This document shows, one piece after another, positions 16,684 through 25,556 of a stretch of 64,000 nt of DNA (position 1 is the stretch's first letter; the number at the start of each line of letters is the position of its first letter). The notes beneath the pieces are model-generated. The model did no database searches and had not been told where the DNA came from. It saw only the letters and a list, made by a program, of their open reading frames with translations. Position numbers and translations under genes: made by a program. The stretch is from CALZIK01 sp945787635 (lineage in GTDB: Bacteria; Acidobacteriota; Thermoanaerobaculia; Multivoradales; JAHEKO01): NCBI GenBank assembly GCA_947259725.1, contig CAMYNM010000001.1, positions 496,001 to 560,000 on the forward strand, given 5' to 3'.

Positions 16684-19659
16684 ATGATCGAAACCACCGA
16701 ACTTCTCCAGTCCTACGTCCACGGAATCCGGAGCCTGAGCGGCGCGCGGAGCGCGGCGCTTTACGTCCCGGCCTCGCTGAGCGGCCTTTCGCAGCCGTTT
16801 CTCATCCAGGACGGCAGCGTGCCGGGCGTGCCGGAGCTGGCAAGCCTGGAGGCGGCGGAGGCGTTTGCCGCGCAGCAGCGAACGCGGGCCGAGGGGCGCG
16901 ACACGGGGACTCTGGTTCCGAGCGAGGACCCTTTGTGCAGCCTGCTTCCGCTGCCGTCGGTCGAGTCTTTCTGGTCCGGCGGCGTCTGGCCGGCCGACCG
17001 CGGGCGGGGCGAGCCGGAATCGCCGGCCCGCCGCCGATCCGACACCCTGCCAAGCTCGGCTCCACCCTCGGCGTGGCTGGCTCTGCGCTTCCGCACCCAA
17101 AGGGAATCACTCGCCGAGCGGCTCAAGAACAGAGATTTCCTGGAAAAGCTCGCTCAGGACGATCCGGTACCCTGGTGGGAGTGGCTCTTCGCGCTTGGCG
17201 GCGCTCTCGCCAGTCACGCCTCGCAGGTCGCGGCCATCCTCAAGGATCCGATCACCGGATTCCCCGACCGGACCGGATTCCAGGCGATCCTGACCGAGGA
17301 GTTCGAGATGGCTCGCCATTCGGGCAAGCCTCTGGCGCTGCTGCTGATCAATCCGGACGACTTCGCGACCATCAACGAGAGATTCGGCCGGGATGCCGGA
17401 GACTCGATCATCCACGATGTCAGCCTGCGGCTCCGATCCGCGCTGCGAAGCTCGGATCCCGTGGCGCGCTACGGCGGCGTCATCTTTGCCGCGATCCTTT
17501 CCGAGACGGATCTCGTCACCGCGCGCGAAGTGGCGACCAAGGTCCTCGGAAGCATCGCTGAAGAATCTTTTCTGGACGGCGCCGTGCGCCTGGGCTTCAG
17601 CATCGGCATTGCCTCGTTCGTTGCGAAGCAGACGCCCAGACTCTCGCCGCTCGAGTTCGTCCGCCGCGCCGACCAGGCGCTCAACTCCGCCAAGCGCCTC
17701 GGCGGCGGCTGCCTGGTTGACTGGGAGGAGCGCTCGGGACTGGAGGAGTCCGGGGCATTCGACCGCCTGAGCGGGATCTTCACCGGCAATCTGTCCAAGG
17801 ACTACCGCAACATGGTGCTCCTCTGGGACACGATCCATGTCATCGCGGTCAACCAGGACTTCGACAGTCTGTCCGGCGAGGTCGCCGAGCGTCTCTACGG
17901 GGCCTTCAAGCCGAATCGCATCGGAGTGTTTTCGACTCGAGACGACGGCTCGATGGAGCTCAGCCGCGGGTTCACCCGTCGGAGCCCTGATTCACGAACC
18001 CAGCAGCGGGTCGAGACGGTCGAGCTCTCCCACCGTGAACGCGACCTCCTGAAGATCGCCGTCGCCGCCGGCGAGCCACAGGAAGGCAGAGCGGACGAAG
18101 TCGGCGACGAAGTTACCTACGCAGTGCCGCTGCGAACCAGCGGTGCCTCACTCGGGGCGCTATTTCTGGCCGGTGAGGAAGAGAGCCTGGTACTCGAGTC
18201 CTCGGATCTCATCTTCCTCAAAGCCCTCGCCGGCCAACTCGCCGTGGCTCTCGACCGTGCTCGCCTGGCCGAGCTCGACCGCGCCCGCCAGGAAGGAGAG
18301 CGCCGGCAGCTCAAGGCCGAGCTCAACGAGCTGCGCCAGGCCCTTCAACAGGCCAAATTGATCTACCGGTCGCGCGAGATGGAGGACGCCGTCGGGACGG
18401 CGCGCAGGGTCGCTCCCACCGACGCGACCGTGCTGATCACCGGCGAAAGTGGCACCGGCAAGGAACTGCTGGCGCGCACGGTGCACGAGCTTTCGAGCCG
18501 CCGCGAGCGGCCGTTCGTGATCGTCGATTGCGGCTCGATCGCGACCACGCTCATCGAAAGCGAGCTGTTCGGGCACGAAAAGGGCGCCTACACCGGCGCG
18601 CAGGTCAGAAGGCGGGGGCAGCTCGCCGAGGCCGACACCGGCACGGTGTTCCTCGACGAGATCGGCGAGCTGCCGCTCGAGGTCCAGAGCAAGCTACTCC
18701 GCTTCGTGCAGGAAAAGCAGTTCAGTCCGGTCGGCGGTAGCCGGATCCGCAGAGTTGACGTCCGCATCGTCGCAGCCACCAATCGCGATCTTGCGATGGA
18801 AGTGGCGGCCGGACGCTTCCGAGAGGATCTCTACTATCGCTTGAACGTGGTGCGCATAGAGGTTCCGCCGCTCCGGCAGAGGCCCGACGACGTTCTCCAC
18901 CTGGCTCGCCACTTTCTCGACACCTTCACGGTTCAATACCAAAAGAGCGTTCGACGCTTCACCGGCGCCGCGGAGGCCGGGCTGGTCGGCTACGGATGGC
19001 CCGGGAATGTGCGCGAGCTCCAGAATCGAATCATGCAGGCCGTCATCCTCTGTGACGGAAACGAGTTGGACGCATCCGATCTCGACCTGCCCCAGGAGAG
19101 CGCGGGCTCGGCGGGCACGGATCGCTCCCGAAAAGTGGTGATCGACGCCGATCGGCCACGGACCCGGACCACCGGACCGACCCTCGTCGACGAAGACAGC
19201 TGGGGCCGGCTCCGAGAGATTCTCGGCCGAGAGGTAGATCTCGCGCTGACCGACGACGGTGACATGCTCTTTCCGCTCGGAACCTGGGTGCGCGAAGACA
19301 TGGTCCTGGCGGCAAACGAGGCCGCCAATGGAGTGGCTCGCCGCGCCGCGAGCCTGCTGGGCATTCCCGAAACCACCTTCCGGCGGCGGCTCTCGAAGAC
19401 AGAGAGGCAGCAACGCGCCGGTCTTTCGCCGCGCGCGGGTCGCTGGGGAGAGGTTCGCACCCTCCTGGCGCAGGTCGTCATCAGCCAGTCCGACGGACAG
19501 GATCTGATCCGCAAGGCTCTGACGGTTCTGCTCGAAGAGATCCTTCAGCGACTCCCCGACGATGTCTCGACCGGCGCGCAGTTGCTGGGAGTGACCGCTC
19601 CGACCTACCGTTCGCGCACGGCCGAGCTCCTCCGGGAGCCCCAGTCCGCCGCGCCGTAG
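16684..19659 (+). CDS. Sigma-54-type transcription activator with GAF and degenerate GGDEF domains
   Basis: Cytoplasmic regulator of 991 residues. In order: a GAF-like N-terminus (about 1-130), a GGDEF-like domain (about 188-340) whose signature reads RYGGVIF, so it cannot be an active cyclase, a second GAF-like domain (about 370-530), a short coiled linker, and an AAA+ sigma-54 activator domain (about 560-800) with Walker A GESGTGKE, Walker B FLDEIGE and GAYTGA in place of GAFTGA, a change seen in functional activators. The C-terminus has two Fis-like helix-turn-helix segments (around 19315-19395 and 19528-19632). I prefer the ATG at 16684 over a TTG at 16648. Two c-di-GMP-related genes follow, so the dead GGDEF may sense c-di-GMP or GTP. 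Confidence 0.85.
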   Translation: MIETTELLQSYVHGIRSLSGARSAALYVPASLSGLSQPFLIQDGSVPGVPELASLEAAEAFAAQQRTRAEGRDTGTLVPSEDPLCSLLPLPSVESFWSGGVWPADRGRGEPESPARRRSDTLPSSAPPSAWLALRFRTQRESLAERLKNRDFLEKLAQDDPVPWWEWLFALGGALASHASQVAAILKDPITGFPDRTGFQAILTEEFEMARHSGKPLALLLINPDDFATINERFGRDAGDSIIHDVSLRLRSALRSSDPVARYGGVIFAAILSETDLVTAREVATKVLGSIAEESFLDGAVRLGFSIGIASFVAKQTPRLSPLEFVRRADQALNSAKRLGGGCLVDWEERSGLEESGAFDRLSGIFTGNLSKDYRNMVLLWDTIHVIAVNQDFDSLSGEVAERLYGAFKPNRIGVFSTRDDGSMELSRGFTRRSPDSRTQQRVETVELSHRERDLLKIAVAAGEPQEGRADEVGDEVTYAVPLRTSGASLGALFLAGEEESLVLESSDLIFLKALAGQLAVALDRARLAELDRARQEGERRQLKAELNELRQALQQAKLIYRSREMEDAVGTARRVAPTDATVLITGESGTGKELLARTVHELSSRRERPFVIVDCGSIATTLIESELFGHEKGAYTGAQVRRRGQLAEADTGTVFLDEIGELPLEVQSKLLRFVQEKQFSPVGGSRIRRVDVRIVAATNRDLAMEVAAGRFREDLYYRLNVVRIEVPPLRQRPDDVLHLARHFLDTFTVQYQKSVRRFTGAAEAGLVGYGWPGNVRELQNRIMQAVILCDGNELDASDLDLPQESAGSAGTDRSRKVVIDADRPRTRTTGPTLVDEDSWGRLREILGREVDLALTDDGDMLFPLGTWVREDMVLAANEAANGVARRAASLLGIPETTFRRRLSKTERQQRAGLSPRAGRWGEVRTLLAQVVISQSDGQDLIRKALTVLLEEILQRLPDDVSTGAQLLGVTAPTYRSRTAELLREPQSAAP

Positions 19660-19712
19660 CCGCCATTTCTTGTCTTCTGCCGCTTAATTTTTGGCGGCTA
19701 TGGGGCTTTTTT
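19657..19712 (+). terminator. Candidate rho-independent terminator after the sigma-54 activator gene
   Basis: A perfect 9-bp inverted repeat, TAGCCGCCA at 19657-19665 and TGGCGGCTA at 19692-19700, begins with the stop codon of the gene and is followed six bases later by a run of six T. The 26-base loop holds a smaller GCCGC/GCGGC alternative hairpin. The long loop and displaced T-run make it an imperfect terminator; antitermination or attenuation before the next gene is possible. Confidence 0.45.
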
Positions 19713-19938
19713 CGGCGGAATTCGTGCCGCAATCGCGGCCGCGTGGCGTCCACAGGGTTTTTATTTCAGTAATATTATGCAGGAAACCATCTACATATTT
19801 GAATTTGCGGTCACACCTACCAGAATTCACTCAGACAGGTCCGCACAGGCGCAAACGGTACAGGAATTGCCTCGTTGAGTAGCGGAATCCGACGGGTCGG
19901 CGCGCCGAAGGCGCGCGCCGCATTCAGGGGATTCGATC
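19713..19938 (+). promoter_or_regulatory. AT-rich leader upstream of the GGDEF-EAL gene
   Basis: 226 bases with no credible gene. The part at 19757-19812 is strikingly AT-rich for this genome and includes TAATAT near 19770, a plausible -10 box. A GC-rich inverted sequence (GGCGCGCCGAAGGCGCGCGCC, near 19900) lies close to the start, and AGGGGA sits 8 bases before the GTG start at 19939. I looked for a c-di-GMP riboswitch and did not recognise one. Confidence 0.35.
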
Positions 19939-22155
19939 GTGCTGAGCGTCTCACAGATGACCAACCCCCCACCCGCGGCCGAAGGCTCCCAGGCATGGAT
20001 CGGCTCGCGTCGAACCTCCGAGCCCGACCGCAGCACGGTTCTGATCATCGAGGACGACAATGCGCTGCTTGCGCTGGGTCGTCGGGTCCTCGAAGCGAAC
20101 GACCTCAGGGTTGTCGGCGCGACCGACGCTGCGGAGGCCATCGAGCAATACCTCGCCTCCCCTCCGGACCTGATTCTTCTCGATATCGGCCTCCCCGATC
20201 GGTCCGGCTTCGAGGTTTGCGAGACCATACGCCAGCTTCCGGGTGGACACACCGTTCCGATCATCATCATGACCGGCCTGAGCGATCGCGAGAGCATCAA
20301 CCAAGCCTATGCCAGTGGCGCCTCCGATTTCGCCGTCAAGCCCGTGAACTGGACGGTGCTCAGCAACAGGATCGACCTTCTGATCGAGGCGGATCGGGCT
20401 CGAAGAGGCCTGGCGGCAAGTCGCCAGCGGCTCGAAAAGACCGAGCGGATCGCCCGCCTCGGCACTTGGGAGCTCGATCTCAGGAGCCGGACGGTTTCCG
20501 CATCTGCCGAAACCACCCGGATACTCGGCATTCCAGCCGAAGTCTCATCGTTTCCCGAGGCTCTGCTCGACTCGATCCACCCGATGGACCGCGAGCAAGC
20601 TCGCGCGGCGCTCCTCGGACTCGTCGACGACCTGAACGAATCAGAGCTCGAGCACCGGGTGCTGTTGCGTGACGGCGGTGTGCGCACGGTTCAGCATCGA
20701 ACCCAGGTCCGGCGCGACTCGGCCGGTCACGCGGTGAGCGTGCACGGCGTCATTCGCGACGTGACCGACATCAAGAGAGCCGAGGAGAAGATCCAGCACC
20801 TCGCAAACTACGACCGGCTCACTGGCCTCCCAAACCGGCACATGTTCCTCGAGCTGCTCCAGGGCTCGCTCGCCCGAGCCGAGCGAAATCGAAGCCTCAT
20901 CGCGGTCGCGTATCTGGACGTCGACCGCTTCAAGAAGATCAACGACACTCTCGGGCCCGAATTCGGCGACGCCCTGCTGACCAACGTGGCCGATCGCCTC
21001 CGGATCTCGCTTCGCAGAGGCGACTATCTGGTCAGGGAGGCCGGTCAGCAAGTGGCACGTTGGGGAGGAGACAAATTCCTGATCCTGCTCAGCGATCTCG
21101 AAGACGTCGCCGGCGCCGCCAAAGCGATCCAGCGTGTGCTCGGACAGCTCGCGATACCCTTCACGGTCGAGAACCGGGAGTTTTTCCTGACCGCCAGCGT
21201 GGGTATTGCGGTGTTCCCCGCAGACTGCTCCGGCGCTCACAAGCTGTTGCAGCAAGCCGAGTCGGCGATGTATCACGCCAAAGATCTCGGCCGCAACCGA
21301 TTCCAGTTCTACAGCGACTGGATGAACGCGGCCTCCGCACGCGAGCTGGATCTCGAAAACGAGCTCCACAAAGCGATCGAGCAGAACGAGCTTCACCTCA
21401 CGTACCAGCCCCTTCTCGACAGCCGTTCCGGGAAAGTTGTCGGCGCCGAGGCGCTGGCGCGATGGCTTCATCCGGATCTCGGACCGATCTCGCCCGACGA
21501 GTTCATCCCGATCGCGGAGGCCGCCGGATTGATCACCCGGATCGGCGAATGGGTCTTGCGCACGGCATGTCGCCAGTACCAGACCTGGCTCCAGGCCGGC
21601 ATGCCCAGGATCCGGCTCGCGGTGAACCTCTCCAGCTATCAACTTCACGAGGAGGACTTCGTCGAGAGGGTCCGGGCGATCCTCCAAGAGACCGGCCTCG
21701 ACGCTTCGCTTCTGGATGTGGAACTGACCGAGCGAGGTGTCGCACTCGACGACGGGCGGTCGCTCGAGGCACTGGCCGGACTCAAGAAGCTCGGAGTCCG
21801 GGTCGCTGTAGACGACTTCGGAACCGGCAATTCCGCGCTTTCGTATCTGAAGATCTTCCCACTCGACGTCCTCAAGATCGACAGGTCCTTCATCAGCGGA
21901 ATCGAACGGGACACCAGCGACTCGGCGATCATCTCCTCGGTCATCGCGATGGCCCATAAGCTCAACCTGGAGGTCGTCGCCGAGGGCGTCGAGACCCTCG
22001 CCCAGCTCGATTTTCTCCGCCAGCACGACTGCAACTGTGTGCAGGGTTTCCTCTTCGCCCGGCCGGTTCCGCCGGAGGACTTCAGGGACTTATTCGACAA
22101 GTTCGATAAGATCGAGGCACGGACCGATCAAACCAGGCCACCCGAGCTGATCTGA
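19939..22155 (+). CDS. Receiver-PAS-GGDEF-EAL protein, probable c-di-GMP phosphodiesterase
   Basis: 738-residue cytoplasmic signalling protein. The receiver domain (about 33-150) has the acidic pair EDD, phosphoacceptor D82 (LILLDIGLPD), the Thr of IIIMTGL and the Lys of AVKPVN. A PAS domain follows (about 155-275). The GGDEF domain (about 285-440) carries RWGGDKF: the catalytic Glu is Lys, so cyclase activity should be lost. The EAL domain (about 455-710) keeps EALARW, ELTERG, DDFGTG, KIDRSF and AEGVET, so it should hydrolyse c-di-GMP. The GTG start has AGGGGA 8 bases upstream; an ATG at 19957 is the alternative. It overlaps the next gene by one base, and that gene encodes an apparently active GGDEF protein. 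Confidence 0.9.
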   Translation: MLSVSQMTNPPPAAEGSQAWIGSRRTSEPDRSTVLIIEDDNALLALGRRVLEANDLRVVGATDAAEAIEQYLASPPDLILLDIGLPDRSGFEVCETIRQLPGGHTVPIIIMTGLSDRESINQAYASGASDFAVKPVNWTVLSNRIDLLIEADRARRGLAASRQRLEKTERIARLGTWELDLRSRTVSASAETTRILGIPAEVSSFPEALLDSIHPMDREQARAALLGLVDDLNESELEHRVLLRDGGVRTVQHRTQVRRDSAGHAVSVHGVIRDVTDIKRAEEKIQHLANYDRLTGLPNRHMFLELLQGSLARAERNRSLIAVAYLDVDRFKKINDTLGPEFGDALLTNVADRLRISLRRGDYLVREAGQQVARWGGDKFLILLSDLEDVAGAAKAIQRVLGQLAIPFTVENREFFLTASVGIAVFPADCSGAHKLLQQAESAMYHAKDLGRNRFQFYSDWMNAASARELDLENELHKAIEQNELHLTYQPLLDSRSGKVVGAEALARWLHPDLGPISPDEFIPIAEAAGLITRIGEWVLRTACRQYQTWLQAGMPRIRLAVNLSSYQLHEEDFVERVRAILQETGLDASLLDVELTERGVALDDGRSLEALAGLKKLGVRVAVDDFGTGNSALSYLKIFPLDVLKIDRSFISGIERDTSDSAIISSVIAMAHKLNLEVVAEGVETLAQLDFLRQHDCNCVQGFLFARPVPPEDFRDLFDKFDKIEARTDQTRPPELI

Positions 22156-25100
22156 TGCTTGCTCGTCGAACCCACACTTCAACCGGTTCCCCGGCGGCGT
22201 ACCGGCGGGCTACCACGTCTCTTCTCGCCGGACTGGTCTGCCTGCTCGCCGCCCTGGCGCCGGCCTTCGGTCAGCAGCGCAAGATTCCCTTCGACCGGAT
22301 GACCGTGGAAGACGGCCTACCCCACAGCGCGGTCAACGCTATCGTTCAGGACGCCACCGGGTTCATTTGGTTCGGCACGCAGGACGGCCTCGCCAAGTAC
22401 GATGGCAACAGCTTCACGGTCTTTCGAAGCGTCGAAGACGATCCCGGCTCGCTTTCCAACAACTGGATCTGGACCCTGCTCATGGACAGGGCGGGCCAGC
22501 TGTGGATCGGCACCAACGAGGGCGGCCTGAACCTCTGGCAGCCGAAGACCCGGTCCTTCCGGCACTTTGTCAACGAGGAAATGGACGGCACTTCGATTTC
22601 GGCCAATCGGGTGCGCTCGCTCATGGAAGATCAGTCGGGGCGGATCTGGGTGGGCACGGAGTCCGGGCTCAACCTCTTCGACCCCGAGTCGCAGACCTTC
22701 TCGCGCTACCTTCATGATCCCTCGCAGCCCGGCAGCCTCGGCCACAACCAGGTTCGAGCCATTCTCCAGGACGCCGCCGGAACGATATGGGTCGGCACCA
22801 ACGGCGGTGGCTTGGACCGGCTCGATGCCGAGACCGGTTTGTTTACCCATTTCCGCCACGACCCCACGGACGACACCACGCTCAGCCAGGATCGCGTTCG
22901 GACGATCTTTGAAGACAGCTCCGGCAACTTCTGGATCGGCACGTACGAAGGAGGGCTCAACCGCCTCGACCGAGAAACCGGCAAGTTCGAGCGCTTCCGA
23001 CACGATCCGCTCAGACCAGCCAGCCTGAGCGACGATCGCGTTCGCGCGATCTTCCAAGATGCCAGCGGCATCCTCTGGGTCGGCACCGACGGCGGGTTGA
23101 ACGAGTTGATCTCCGATCGAAACGAGTTCGCCATCCACGTCAGCAACCTTGCCGACCCCACCTCCCTGAGCGACAGCCAGGTCATGTCGATTCACCAGGA
23201 TCGCGGTGGCGTGCTTTGGATCGGAACCCAAAACGGCATCAACAAGTGGAACGCGGTCACCGGCTCTTTCTCGGGTTTTCGCCACGACCCGGGTAAGCCC
23301 GAGAGCAGCCTGGGCAGCAATACAGTGACTTCCTTCTCGGAGGATCCCTCGGGCCGTCTCTGGGTCGGCACTTACGAAGGGTTGGACCTTCTCGACCGAA
23401 AGACCGGCCAGGTTCGCCACTTTCGCAAGGGCGAAAACGACGACGGCAACCTGCGCGACGACCGGGTGATGTCCCTCTTTACCGACCGATCAGGGACGCT
23501 ATGGGCCGGGACGTACGAAGGCGGGCTGCACCGGCTCGACTCGGCGACTGGAAAGTTCACGAATTTCCGCAATGACCCCGGCGATCCGACCAGTCTCAGC
23601 CGCGATGCCGTAACGACGATCTACGAAGACAGCCAGGGCGTCCTCTGGGTGGGCACCTACGGGGGTGGCTTGAATCGCTTCGACGGGGAACGAACCGCCT
23701 TCATTCGCTATCAGAATGACCCCAACAACGCCGCGAGCCTCGGCAGCGACCAGGTTCTGTGCCTGCTCGAAGGGGCCGATGGGACGCTTTGGATCGGCAC
23801 GGACAGCGGCGGGCTGAACGGTTTCGAGCGCGCCACCGGATCGTTTACTCGCTACCGAAACAATCCCGACAACCCCAACAGCCTGAGCAACAACACCGTC
23901 TTTTCCCTGCTCGAGACCGCGGACGGTACCCTGTGGATCGGGACTCAGGGCGGTGGGCTGAACAAGTGGACGAAGCAGGATCGGGACGCCAACACCGCAC
24001 GCTTCGCGCACTACGACTCCCGCAACGGCCTTCCGAATGAAGTCATCTACGGCATCCTCGAAGATGACGACGGCAACCTTTGGATGAGCACCAACGAGGG
24101 CCTCGTGAGCTTTGATCCCAGAACCGAGCGTGTGCGCACCTACGACACGACCCACGGTCTGTTGTCCAAGGACTTCAGTTTCGCCTCCTACTGGAAGACC
24201 TCCACCGGAGAGATGATCTTCGGCGGCAATGAAGGGTTCAATAGCTTTCACCCCTCCTTGATTCGCGCCAACGACCACGTGCCGCCGCTCGTAGTGACCT
24301 CCTTCCTCAAGTTCAACAAAGAGGTCGAAACCGAGGTGCCGCTCTCAGAGGTCCGGAGCATCGAGCTCTCCTACAAGGACTATGTCGTCTCCTTCGAGTT
24401 CGCCGCTCTGGACTACTCCGCGCCTCAGAAGAATCGTTATTCCTATCGCCTTGAAGGCTTCGAGACCGACTGGAACGAGGTCGGAAACCTCAACCGCGCG
24501 ACCTACACCAACCTCGACCCGGGCAGCTACATCCTCCGCGTCAAGGCGGCCAACAACGACGGCGTCTGGAACGAGAACGGCCTGGCGATACCTATTCGAG
24601 TCGTGCCGCCACCTTGGCAGACCTGGTGGGCTTACCTTCTCTATGCCGCCGCCGCGGTCGCAGGCGTCTTGGCAATCCTCGCCAATCTGGCCGCGAAACG
24701 GCGTCGCGAGACCGAGCAGCGCCGATCTCTCGAACGGCAGGTCGCCGAACGTACCAAGGAGCTGGCGCTGAGGAACCGTGATCTTCAAGAGGCCATCGAC
24801 AAGGTCGAGCTCGCGAGCGTCACCGACTCTCTCACCGGACTCCGCAACCGCCGTTTCCTGGTCAACAACATCGATTCGGACCTCGCGCTGGTCGATCGTT
24901 ACTACGAGGAATTGAAGCGACGGCCCGAGACTCATGTCACCGAAGAAGAGCCCGACACCCTGTTTCTGATCTTCGACCTCGACGGCTTCAAGGAGGTCAA
25001 CGATACCTACGGTCATGCCGCAGGCGACCGTGTCCTGCTTCAGGTCACGGATCTTCTCGAGGCCACTTGTCGCGAATCCGACACCATCGTGCGCTGGGGC

Positions 25101-25511
25101 GGCGACGAGTTTCTGATCATCGCCCGCAGGACGCGCCGCGAATCCGCGGAGGATCTTGCCGAGCGGCTCAGGACCAGCGTCGCCGCGCACGAGTTCGAGT
25201 TGGGGCTCGGCAAGACGGCTCATCTGTCGTGCTCGATCGGCTTTGCCTTCTACCCGTTTCTGCGCCGCTTTCCGGGCGCTCTGTCGTGGGAGCAGGTCAA
25301 CGCCATCGCAGACCGTGCCCTGTACATCGCCAAGAAGAGCCATCGCAATGCATGGGTGGGAATCTTCGAGGCCGAGAAGGCTAGCGACGTCCACCCCTCG
25401 GCGTTGGTTCAAAAGATCAACCACGAGCTCGACGACCTGGTCGCCCATGGCGTGGTCAGCTTGACTACCTCGATCACCAGCGAAGAGCAGCTGGTCTGGG
25501 CCTGGGCCTAG
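22155..25511 (+). CDS. Two-propeller periplasmic sensor fused to an active-type GGDEF domain
   Basis: Membrane-bound diguanylate cyclase of 1118 residues. A signal peptide ends near AFGQQ. The periplasmic part has 13 recognisable Reg_prop repeats of the LW[IV]GTxxGGL type, enough for two seven-bladed propellers, followed by a Y_Y_Y domain (about 710-815), a transmembrane helix (about 825-845) and a charged coiled coil. The GGDEF domain (about 890-1080) has an intact RWGGDEF signature and, five residues before GGDEF, an RESD sequence matching the RxxD inhibitory site. So it should make c-di-GMP with product feedback. This sensor architecture usually ends in a hybrid histidine kinase; here the output is GGDEF. 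Its ligand is unknown, polysaccharides being common for the family. Confidence 0.92.
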   Translation: MLARRTHTSTGSPAAYRRATTSLLAGLVCLLAALAPAFGQQRKIPFDRMTVEDGLPHSAVNAIVQDATGFIWFGTQDGLAKYDGNSFTVFRSVEDDPGSLSNNWIWTLLMDRAGQLWIGTNEGGLNLWQPKTRSFRHFVNEEMDGTSISANRVRSLMEDQSGRIWVGTESGLNLFDPESQTFSRYLHDPSQPGSLGHNQVRAILQDAAGTIWVGTNGGGLDRLDAETGLFTHFRHDPTDDTTLSQDRVRTIFEDSSGNFWIGTYEGGLNRLDRETGKFERFRHDPLRPASLSDDRVRAIFQDASGILWVGTDGGLNELISDRNEFAIHVSNLADPTSLSDSQVMSIHQDRGGVLWIGTQNGINKWNAVTGSFSGFRHDPGKPESSLGSNTVTSFSEDPSGRLWVGTYEGLDLLDRKTGQVRHFRKGENDDGNLRDDRVMSLFTDRSGTLWAGTYEGGLHRLDSATGKFTNFRNDPGDPTSLSRDAVTTIYEDSQGVLWVGTYGGGLNRFDGERTAFIRYQNDPNNAASLGSDQVLCLLEGADGTLWIGTDSGGLNGFERATGSFTRYRNNPDNPNSLSNNTVFSLLETADGTLWIGTQGGGLNKWTKQDRDANTARFAHYDSRNGLPNEVIYGILEDDDGNLWMSTNEGLVSFDPRTERVRTYDTTHGLLSKDFSFASYWKTSTGEMIFGGNEGFNSFHPSLIRANDHVPPLVVTSFLKFNKEVETEVPLSEVRSIELSYKDYVVSFEFAALDYSAPQKNRYSYRLEGFETDWNEVGNLNRATYTNLDPGSYILRVKAANNDGVWNENGLAIPIRVVPPPWQTWWAYLLYAAAAVAGVLAILANLAAKRRRETEQRRSLERQVAERTKELALRNRDLQEAIDKVELASVTDSLTGLRNRRFLVNNIDSDLALVDRYYEELKRRPETHVTEEEPDTLFLIFDLDGFKEVNDTYGHAAGDRVLLQVTDLLEATCRESDTIVRWGGDEFLIIARRTRRESAEDLAERLRTSVAAHEFELGLGKTAHLSCSIGFAFYPFLRRFPGALSWEQVNAIADRALYIAKKSHRNAWVGIFEAEKASDVHPSALVQKINHELDDLVAHGVVSLTTSITSEEQLVWAWA

Positions 25512-25530
25512 GCCTGGCGAGTCGCCGCCC

Positions 25531-25556
25531 CGGCCCTGGAATCCAAGTCAGGGCCG
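25531..25556. terminator. Hairpin between convergent genes, candidate bidirectional terminator
   Basis: An 8-bp perfect stem, CGGCCCTG at 25531-25538 with CAGGGCCG at 25549-25556 and a 10-base loop, sits between the GGDEF sensor gene and the leftward HPr-kinase-like gene and includes the latter's stop codon. There is no T-run on either side, so intrinsic termination is uncertain. Confidence 0.4.

Noticed and set aside
19692..19707. GG-N10-GC (TTGGCGGCTATGGGGCT), resembling a sigma-54 promoter before the GGDEF-EAL gene
   Set aside because: The -24 half matches but the -12 half lacks TT before GC, and the same bases form the right arm of the candidate terminator.
19740..19938. c-di-GMP riboswitch in the leader of the GGDEF-EAL gene
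   Set aside because: I could not find the conserved GEMM core or a matching pairing; only AT-rich sequence and a short GC-rich inverted repeat.
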